This document shows positions 57,847 through 64,000 of a stretch of 64,000 bases of DNA, one piece after another. The translations under genes were made by a program, and so were the position numbers. Location of the stretch: assembly GCF_001427985.1 (NCBI RefSeq), contig NZ_LMSA01000001.1, positions 757,137 through 821,136 on the forward strand, written 5' to 3'. Below the pieces are notes generated by a model. The model was not told where the DNA came from. It saw only the letters and a program-made list of their open reading frames with translations, and made no database searches. Numbering within the stretch: position 1 is the first letter of the stretch; each line of letters starts with the position of its first letter. This DNA is from Knoellia sp. Soil729. Its GTDB lineage: Bacteria > Actinomycetota > Actinomycetes > Actinomycetales > Dermatophilaceae.

Positions 57847-58982
57847 GAGACGGCCCTCGACTCGGCTGCCCGCCGGAGGACGCCGATGACGACGCCCTGG
57901 TCCTCGTCGGACAGGTCGTGGTACAGCGGCAGGATCAACGTGTTGTCGGTCAGTCGCTCGGTCGTCGACAGGTCACCGTGGGGGTGACCGGCGTAGGCCG
58001 GCTGCCGGTGTGCCGCCATGATGCCGGCACGGGCCGAGACGCCGGCGTCGGCGAGCGTGCGGAGCAGCTCGTTGCGCGTCAGCGGGAACTGCGGTCCGAG
58101 CTCGACCCAGAAGGACTGGAAGTTCGACTCCCCGTGGCCCGGGTCGTGAACCGTCCGCAGACCGGGTATGCCGGCCAGCGCCTCCTGGTAGCAGGCCGCG
58201 AGCATCCGCCGACGCTCCACCATCTCGTCCAGCTTGCGGAGCTGGACGAGACCCACACCCGCCTGGATGTCGGTCATCCGGAAGTTGAAGCCGACCTCGA
58301 GATAGCTCTCGAGGACCGGCTGCCGGCTCTGGTGGCGCTCTGCCGCACTGACGCTCATCCCGTGCTCCCGCAGCCGTCGCGCCCGCGAGGCGAGCTCGGG
58401 CTCGGTCGTGGTGAACATGCCGCCCTCCCCCGTGGTGAGCAGCTTGCGCGGGTGGAAGGACCAGGCTGCGAGCTCCGCGCCCGTGCCCACCGGCGCTCCG
58501 AGATGGGTGGACCCGGCGGCGCACGCCGCGTCCTCGACGAGGGCGATCCCCCGCTCCCGGCAGAGCGCGTACAGCGGTTCGACATCGGCCGGCATACCTC
58601 CCTGGTGCACGACCACGACGGCCCGCGTCCGGTCGGTCAGGGCGGCCTCGACCGTCCGCCGGCTGAGGTTCCCGTCCTCGAGCTCGACGTCGGCGAAGAC
58701 TGGCGTCGCGCCCACGTAGACGGCAGCGTTGGCCGTCGCGATGAACGAGAAGGACGGTACGACGACCTCGTCCCCGGGCTCGAGCCCGAGCAGGTGCAGG
58801 CAGAGGTGCAGCGCCGTGGTGCACGACGAGACGGCCACCGCGTGGGGGGCGGCCACACGCTCCGCGAACCGGGTCTCGAACTCTGCGACCCGTGGGCCCT
58901 GCGCGACCCACCCCGATCGCACGGCATCGGCGGCGGCGGTCGCCTCCTCCTCGCCCAGCCAGGGCTTCATGACGGGGATCAT
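57843..58982 (-). CDS. DegT/DnrJ/EryC1 sugar aminotransferase, 4-keto type
   Basis: Second PLP aminotransferase, 379 residues. ATG 58982 overlaps the SDR stop by 4 nt (ATGA). The lysine region SFHPRKLLTTGEGGM (about 180-194) is of the PglE/perosamine-synthase type, which aminates C4. MKPWLGEEEATAAADAVRSGWVAQGP at the start and SSCTTALHLCLHLLGLEPGDEV are typical. Its motif differs from the operon's other aminotransferase, so the two should act at different carbons or in two sugars. Confidence 0.92.
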   Translation of the reverse strand: MIPVMKPWLGEEEATAAADAVRSGWVAQGPRVAEFETRFAERVAAPHAVAVSSCTTALHLCLHLLGLEPGDEVVVPSFSFIATANAAVYVGATPVFADVELEDGNLSRRTVEAALTDRTRAVVVVHQGGMPADVEPLYALCRERGIALVEDAACAAGSTHLGAPVGTGAELAAWSFHPRKLLTTGEGGMFTTTEPELASRARRLREHGMSVSAAERHQSRQPVLESYLEVGFNFRMTDIQAGVGLVQLRKLDEMVERRRMLAACYQEALAGIPGLRTVHDPGHGESNFQSFWVELGPQFPLTRNELLRTLADAGVSARAGIMAAHRQPAYAGHPHGDLSTTERLTDNTLILPLYHDLSDEDQGVVIGVLRRAAESRAVS

Positions 58983-59944
58983 GTCGCGCTCCGCTCGCCC
59001 GCCCACCAGTCGACGAGGAGGCGCAGACCGGCCTCCAGGTCGACGGAGGGTTCCCAGCCCAGCACCTCACGGGCCGCCTCGATGGACGCCAGCCGGCGGG
59101 ATACGCCGTTGACGGCCCGGGGAGGACCGAACTCCACCGGCAGGGTGCTGTCCATGACCCGGAGCAGGGCCTCGGCGAGGCCGAGGAGGCTCGTCTCGGT
59201 GCTGCTGCCGATGTTGAAGACCCTGTCCGTCACCGACGACTCCGCCGCCAGCAGGTTCGCGCGGGCGATGTCGGTCGTGAAGACGAAGTCCATCGTCTGC
59301 TGACCATCGCCGAGGATGAGCGGTGCCTCCCCCGCAGCGATGCGATCCATCCACCGGATGAGCACCTCGGTGTAGAGGCCGTGCACGTCCATGCGCGGGC
59401 CGTAGACGTTGAAGTACCGCAGGGCCACGTAGTCGAGGCCGTGCATGGCGTGGAAGCTGCGGAGCATGCCCTCGTTGAACACCTTGGCGGCTCCATAGAA
59501 GGTGTCGTTGTCCCAGGGGTGCTGGGTCTCGGTCGTCGGGAACTCGGTCGCCAGCCCGTAGACGGACGCGGACGAGGCCGCCACCACCTTGCGCACGCCT
59601 GCGGCGACGGCCGCCTCGAGGACGTTGAACGTCCCGTCGGCGAGCACCTCGAGCGCCAGGCGAGGCTCCTCGGCGCACTGGGTGATGCGGATGGCCGCCT
59701 GGTGGAAGACGACGTCCGCACCGGCGATGGCCCGGCGGACGTCGTCCAGGTCACGGATGTCTCCCTTGATGACGTCGACGCGCCCGGACCCCATCGCCTC
59801 GGTGAGGTTCTCGGTGCGACCGCGCACGAAGTTGTCGAGGACCCGCACCTCGGCCACCCCGGCTGCCAGGAGCTGGTCCACGATGGTCGAGCCGATGGTC
59901 CCGGCCCCACCGGTCACCAGGCACACGCTGTCGGCGAGCATCAC
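58979..59944 (-). CDS. NAD-dependent sugar epimerase/dehydratase (extended SDR)
   Basis: Nucleotide-sugar SDR of 321 residues. The Rossmann motif is TGGAGTIGS (11-19). SSASVYG and the catalytic YGAAK (about 152-156) follow, then the substrate region ALRYFNVYGPRMD and a C-terminal FNIGSSTETSLLGLAEALL. It resembles UDP-glucose 4-epimerase-like enzymes; 4,6-dehydratase or C5-epimerase activity cannot be excluded. The GTG at 59944 overlaps the oxidoreductase stop (GTGA), and ATG 59941 is an alternative. Confidence 0.9.
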   Translation of the reverse strand: MMLADSVCLVTGGAGTIGSTIVDQLLAAGVAEVRVLDNFVRGRTENLTEAMGSGRVDVIKGDIRDLDDVRRAIAGADVVFHQAAIRITQCAEEPRLALEVLADGTFNVLEAAVAAGVRKVVAASSASVYGLATEFPTTETQHPWDNDTFYGAAKVFNEGMLRSFHAMHGLDYVALRYFNVYGPRMDVHGLYTEVLIRWMDRIAAGEAPLILGDGQQTMDFVFTTDIARANLLAAESSVTDRVFNIGSSTETSLLGLAEALLRVMDSTLPVEFGPPRAVNGVSRRLASIEAAREVLGWEPSVDLEAGLRLLVDWWAGERSAT

Positions 59945-60984
59945 ACCGCCTCCATCGCGACGAAGGTTCCCTCGTGCTCCAGGCTGTGCTCCGCCGCCTC
60001 GAGGATCCTCATGACGCGGAGGCCGGCACGCCCGTCGGTCGCGGCCTGCCGTCCTTGGAGGATCGCGTCCCCGAACTCGGTCATCATGGCCCGCAGTGCC
60101 TCCTGCTCCGGCAGGGCTGGCGCCACCATCTCGCCGGTGCGGTAGGAGACGCGGATCTGCTGGCGGTCGTCGGGATCGAGGTCCCGGGCGACCTCACGGT
60201 CGACCCCGCGGTCGTAGACGGCGAGGCGCTGGCTGGGGTTCATGTCGTCCCACACGACGGTCCGGTGGGAACCCCCGATGACCATGGTCCGGATCTTGAT
60301 CGGGCTGAGCCAGTTGACGTGCACGTGGGCGATGGCACCCGTCGACAGCCGCAGGGTGAGGTACCCGACGCAGGCCATGCCGTGACCCAGCGGATCGGCC
60401 CCCTGAGCGGCCACCCCCACGACCGACACCTCCTCGGGGAGGAGGAAGTCGAGGATCGACAGGTCGTGCGGGGCAAGGTCCCACAGCACGTCGACGTCGG
60501 GTTGCACGAGCCCGAGGTTGATCCGCACGGAGTCGACGAACTGGATGTCCCCGATTCCGCCGTCGTGGACGAGGCGCCGCATCTCGCGCACGGCCGAGGT
60601 GTAACAGTAGGTGTGGTCGCACATGAGGACCAGCCCCCGGTCCTCGGCCGCCTGGACGAGCTTCTCGGCGTCGGCGAGGCACGACGTGAGGGGCTTCTCG
60701 ACGAGCACATGCTTGCCGGCGTCCAGCGCCGCCATCGCGAGGGCGAAGTGCGACGCCGCCGGGGTGGCGATGGCGACGGCCTGCACGTCGGGGTCGTCGA
60801 GGACCCGGTCGTAGGAGCTCGTCGCGGTGATCGTCGAGTAGCGCCCGAGCACCTGCCGTGCGCGTGCCTCGTCGAGGTCGCACAGGTACCTCACGTCCAC
60901 CGCGGGAGTGGCCATCGCGTTGCGCACGAGGTTGGGCCCCCAGTAGCCCGCTCCGATGACTGCCAGTCCGATCGAGTCGGTCAT
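59941..60984 (-). CDS. Gfo/Idh/MocA family oxidoreductase (WlbA-like)
   Basis: NAD(P)-dependent sugar oxidoreductase of 347 residues. The Rossmann loop is VIGAGYWGPNLVRN (about 7-20) and the catalytic EKPLTS (about 96-101) is intact. CDHTYCYTSAVREM and a Trp-Asp-x-x-x-His-Asp motif (WDLAPHDLSILD about 174) match the WlbA/3-dehydrogenase branch. ATG 60984 has GGAAGGA upstream. In an operon with a 3-keto-type aminotransferase it likely forms the C3-keto intermediate. Confidence 0.9.
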   Translation of the reverse strand: MTDSIGLAVIGAGYWGPNLVRNAMATPAVDVRYLCDLDEARARQVLGRYSTITATSSYDRVLDDPDVQAVAIATPAASHFALAMAALDAGKHVLVEKPLTSCLADAEKLVQAAEDRGLVLMCDHTYCYTSAVREMRRLVHDGGIGDIQFVDSVRINLGLVQPDVDVLWDLAPHDLSILDFLLPEEVSVVGVAAQGADPLGHGMACVGYLTLRLSTGAIAHVHVNWLSPIKIRTMVIGGSHRTVVWDDMNPSQRLAVYDRGVDREVARDLDPDDRQQIRVSYRTGEMVAPALPEQEALRAMMTEFGDAILQGRQAATDGRAGLRVMRILEAAEHSLEHEGTFVAMEAV

Positions 60985-61016
60985 GATCCGGTCCTTCCGT
61001 TGGTGTTGCGTGGTGG

Positions 61017-62102
61017 TCATGCGAACCGCACCGACTGGCGTCCCGGCCGGGCCAGAGCCTCGACCGCCTCCCACGTGGTGTCGTAGCGGTCACGGCTCTC
61101 GACGAGGAACCGCACGCCCCGGGCCGGCGGGACGACCGGTGCCAGGGCCGCCATGGTTCGCGGGCCGAGGAGGCGCCGGAGGCGCAAGGTGTGGAAGATC
61201 GGCATACGGCTCGCGGACGGCCAGCACTCGCTCGCGAACTCCACGAGCCCGTCGATCGGGGCCTCTGCGGCGCGGCCCTCGTCGTAGGCCCGGGTCGCGG
61301 CGAACAGCGCCTCCCACGCGAGCTTGCGGTGGACGAGCCGAGCCATCCGGGTCACGTCGACACCCTCGGCTGCGAGGGTCTGCAGGATGCTGTCGAACGC
61401 GATCCGGCCCTGGCGGAGCTCGGCCACCTCGTCGTAGGCCAGTGACATGTTGTCCGCGTGCTGCCGGTACCACGCCTGGTCGACACCACGCACGTAGCCC
61501 ACGTCGGAGCGTGACGCGAGCCGCATCCACATCTGCGTGTCCCCGAGGTGTGGCAGGCCGGCGTCGTAGCCACCGACCTCTTGCTGCACCGCGGTCCGGA
61601 CGACGACCTCGGGCGAGGAGATCCCCGAGCGGGCGAGGCGGAAGCGGCGGTCGAGCCAGTCGCGCCCGCTCCACACCGACCACCCCCGGCTCTCCGTGAG
61701 CGGGGCCGGGAGCGACTCACCGTCACGGAACCGGACGGCATACCCGTAGGCAAAGCCGACACCCGGATGGGCGTCGAGCAGGTCCACGGACCGGCGCAGC
61801 GAACCCGGTGTGAGCAGGTCGTCCGCCGACATCAGAACGCTGTAGGTCCCGTCGGCCCAGTCGAGGAGACCCTCGTTGTAGGTCGCGATGTGGCCCCGGT
61901 TGGTCGCGTGGGCGACGGCCTCGACGCGGGGGTTGGCAGCAGCGATGGCCATGGCGACCTCACCACTGCCGTCCGGGGAAGCGTCGTCGATGATGAGCAC
62001 CCTCACGTCCATCCCGGGCTGTGCGTCGAGCACGCTCGCCACGGCTTGCTCCAGGTAGTGCCCGTAGCGGTAGCACGGGATGACGACACTGACCGAGCTC
62101 AT
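61017..62102 (-). CDS. Family 2 glycosyltransferase
   Basis: GT-A fold glycosyltransferase of 361 residues. ATG 62102 follows a strong AGGAGGAAG ribosome binding site; the longer open frame to 62645 is a shadow. VVIPCYRYGHYLEQAVASVL (6-25), VLIIDDASPDGSGEVA and MSADDLLTPGS (DxD-like, about 92) are standard GT2 blocks. The C-terminal about 130 residues are family-specific, with no membrane helices. It should add one sugar of the operon's glycan; donor and acceptor are unknown. Confidence 0.92.
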   Translation of the reverse strand: MSSVSVVIPCYRYGHYLEQAVASVLDAQPGMDVRVLIIDDASPDGSGEVAMAIAAANPRVEAVAHATNRGHIATYNEGLLDWADGTYSVLMSADDLLTPGSLRRSVDLLDAHPGVGFAYGYAVRFRDGESLPAPLTESRGWSVWSGRDWLDRRFRLARSGISSPEVVVRTAVQQEVGGYDAGLPHLGDTQMWMRLASRSDVGYVRGVDQAWYRQHADNMSLAYDEVAELRQGRIAFDSILQTLAAEGVDVTRMARLVHRKLAWEALFAATRAYDEGRAAEAPIDGLVEFASECWPSASRMPIFHTLRLRRLLGPRTMAALAPVVPPARGVRFLVESRDRYDTTWEAVEALARPGRQSVRFA

Positions 62103-62149
62103 GACTTCCTCCTGGTGTGGTGTGTGGCGCAGCGGAGTCCCACGGCGGC

Positions 62150-64000
62150 TCACCCACTCGCGAACACGACGTCGACCCAGTAGTTCGTGGCGTTCCAGCT
62201 GCTCGCCGGGAAGCCACTGGTCGTGCCGTAGCGGTAGACACCGTTGCCTCCGGAGACCCCGTCGCGCAGCGCGTGCAGCGGGGGCCGGTCCACGCCGGAG
62301 GAGGTGAAGGAACCCCCGTCGGCGGCATAGTGGCCCCGGGGCGCGAGGTAGGACGCGACGTAGGTCGTGCCGGCGGTGATCGCCACGGGGGTGGAGAAGG
62401 ACGCCTGCTGCCAGCCGGTCGTGCTCTCGTTGCGGAAGGTGACCGTCGCGAGCTTGGTTCCCGAGGCGGTCCACAGGTTGCCCACGTGGGTGCCGGTGTT
62501 GCCGGTGCCCTTGTAGAACCGGACACCGGTGACCCGCCCACCGACGTCTGCCGTGAACTTCACCCCGATCTCGACGGCACTGCTGTCGTTGTGGCTCGGG
62601 TTGGCCGGAACGGCCGTGGAGGCCCAGATGGTGCAGGCGGCGCACACGCCGGACGTGGGTGTGGTGGTTGGTGAGGGGGTGGAGTCGGGGCTGGTGCCGG
62701 CGATGTTGGTGGCGCTGACGCGGAAGGTGTATGCCGTGCCGTTGGTCAGTCCGGTGAAGCTGGCTGTCGTGGGGGCCGGGTTGCCGGTCACCGTCTTGGG
62801 TGTCTGTGCGGTGGTGCCGACGTAGGGCGTCACGGTGTACGAGGTGATGCGGCTGCCGCCGTCCGCTGGTGCGGTCCAGTTGACCACGGCCGAGGCGTCA
62901 CCCGCGGTTGCCGTGACCCCGGTCGGGGCCTGTGGCACGGTGACGGGTGTGGTGGGGTTGCTGGCGAAGACGACGTCGACCCAGTAGTTCGTGGCGTTCC
63001 ACGTGTTGGTGGGGAAGGTGCTGGTGGTGCCGTACGCGTAGACACCGTTGGGGCCGTCGGCGCCGTCACGCAGGGCGTGCAGCGGTGCCCGGTCCATCGC
63101 GGTGGTGAAGTAGCCCCCGTCGCCGGCGTAGTGACCCGCTGGTGCCAGGTACGAGGCGACGTAGGTGGTGTCGGCGGTGACCGCGACCGGGGTGGAGAAC
63201 AAGGCCTGCTGCCAGCCGGTGGCGCTCTCGTTGGTGAACGTCACCGACGCCAGCTTGGTCCCGGTCGAGGTCCACAGGTTGCCCACGTGGGTGCCGGTGT
63301 TGCCACTTCCCTTGTAGAACCGGATACCGGTGACCGTGCCGTCGACGTCGGAGCTGAACCGCACCCCGAGCTCGAGGGCGCTGGTGTCGGAGTCGGCGGC
63401 GTTGGCCGGAACCACCGACGCGGGCCAGATCGTGCACGCCGCGCACCCACCAGCGGTGGGCGTGACCGGCGAGGACGGTGCCGACGCCACCGAGGTGCCC
63501 ACGCTGTTCGTGGCCGTGACCCGGAACGTGTACGCGGTGCCGTTGCTCAGCCCCGTCACCGTGGTCGACGTCGCCGGCGGGGTACCGGTCACCGACGTGG
63601 ACGTCAGCGCCGTCGACCCCGCGAAGGGCGTGACGGTGTAGCCCGTGACCGGACTGCCGCCGTCCGAAGGAGCCGTCCAGGACACCACCGCCGAACCGTC
63701 ACCGGCAGTGGCCGACACCGCGCTCGGCGCCGCCGGGGCTGTCGCCGGAGCGGTCGGGGTCACCGACGCCGACGCCGCCGACGCAGGACTGGTCCCCACC
63801 GCGTTGGTGGCCTTGACCGTGAAGGTGTACGCGGTGCCGTTGCTCAGGCCCGTGATGGTGGCCGACGTGGCCGGCGGGGACCCCGTCACCGACGTCGACA
63901 CCTGAGCCGTGGCACCGATGTACGGAGTCACCGTGTACCCCGTGATCGGGCTGCCACCGTTGGACGGAGCCGTCCACGAGACCGCCACCGAACCATCACC
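62150..64000 (-). CDS. Fn3/DUF4082 repeat surface protein, N-terminus beyond window
   Basis: C-terminal 616 codons of a large, probably exported modular protein that continues past the right edge. Order from the edge: partial fibronectin type III (64000 to about 63745), Fn3 (about 63740-63455), DUF4082 (about 63445-62955), Fn3 (about 62945-62660), DUF4082 (about 62655-62153). The two DUF4082 units share RFYKG.GNTGTHVGNLW, ESTTGWQQ.-type, TYVASYLAP.GHYA.DG and WNATNYWVDVVFAS blocks. No sortase signal or C-terminal helix is present. It ends 47 nt before the glycosyltransferase, so it heads the visible operon. Confidence 0.88.
   Translation of the reverse strand, partial: GDGSVAVSWTAPSNGGSPITGYTVTPYIGATAQVSTSVTGSPPATSATITGLSNGTAYTFTVKATNAVGTSPASAASASVTPTAPATAPAAPSAVSATAGDGSAVVSWTAPSDGGSPVTGYTVTPFAGSTALTSTSVTGTPPATSTTVTGLSNGTAYTFRVTATNSVGTSVASAPSSPVTPTAGGCAACTIWPASVVPANAADSDTSALELGVRFSSDVDGTVTGIRFYKGSGNTGTHVGNLWTSTGTKLASVTFTNESATGWQQALFSTPVAVTADTTYVASYLAPAGHYAGDGGYFTTAMDRAPLHALRDGADGPNGVYAYGTTSTFPTNTWNATNYWVDVVFASNPTTPVTVPQAPTGVTATAGDASAVVNWTAPADGGSRITSYTVTPYVGTTAQTPKTVTGNPAPTTASFTGLTNGTAYTFRVSATNIAGTSPDSTPSPTTTPTSGVCAACTIWASTAVPANPSHNDSSAVEIGVKFTADVGGRVTGVRFYKGTGNTGTHVGNLWTASGTKLATVTFRNESTTGWQQASFSTPVAITAGTTYVASYLAPRGHYAADGGSFTSSGVDRPPLHALRDGVSGGNGVYRYGTTSGFPASSWNATNYWVDVVFASG

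Noticed and set aside
62153..64000. Regular repeats near the right edge considered as CRISPR or satellite
   Set aside because: The repeats are about 270-500 bp, in frame, and encode Fn3 and DUF4082 domains.

Overview
This is 64 kb of a very GC-rich (about 70% by eye) actinobacterial chromosome. Several features place it: a mycothiol S-conjugate amidase (mca) next to greA, the eno-ftsB-DUF501-ppx order, a PIN-PhoH protein, many GTG starts and many apparently leaderless promoters. The gene order and protein style suggest the Micrococcales, probably the Intrasporangiaceae (Janibacter/Phycicoccus/Tetrasphaera-like). The family call is inference.

Layout. 1-1770: a truncated nucleoside hydrolase and a divergent GH3 lipoprotein. 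1916-10739 (minus): tRNA t6A genes (tsaE, tsaB, rimI, tsaD) behind alr and an alpha/beta hydrolase, preceded by glmS-acpS-nnr. 10836-18371: coaA, a secreted transglycosylase, a PIN-PhoH protein, uppS, trhA, a small membrane protein with mca, DUF4307 and greA. 18542-30755: ilvA, a DrrAB-type ABC exporter with a VOC protein, metB with an orphan glutamate-mutase-L gene, msrA, a FadH-like flavoprotein, cystathionine beta-synthase and an SGNH hydrolase. 30817-36368: a BI-1 protein, a tRNA with anticodon UAA and a short variable arm, a TetR regulator, and eno-ftsB-DUF501-ppx.

36451-37610 looks like a small mobile cassette: a frameshifted DUF559 endonuclease gene between 27-28 bp inverted repeats. 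It is followed by pseudouridine catabolism (psuG, psuK) with a divergent APC permease. 41605-49352 is a LacI-controlled glucan utilisation operon (ABC importer, GH144-like enzyme, GH3), possibly for beta-1,2-glucan. 49463-54388 is mfd, a lipoprotein gene and mazG. 54475-64000 is a surface glycan operon: flippase, two different aminotransferases, acetyltransferase, SDR, Gfo/Idh/MocA oxidase and GT2. Its first visible gene is an Fn3/DUF4082 surface protein that runs off the right edge.

Three things cut across the annotation. The octamer GTATGCCG (either strand) occurs 44 times by my count, about twenty times the chance expectation, and appears to dictate rare codons. Ten gene starts carry TANNNT 6-8 nt upstream, which points to leaderless mRNAs. 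Several intergenic gaps hold long, nearly perfect palindromes. I found no CRISPR array, prophage, recognisable IS transposase or known defence island.
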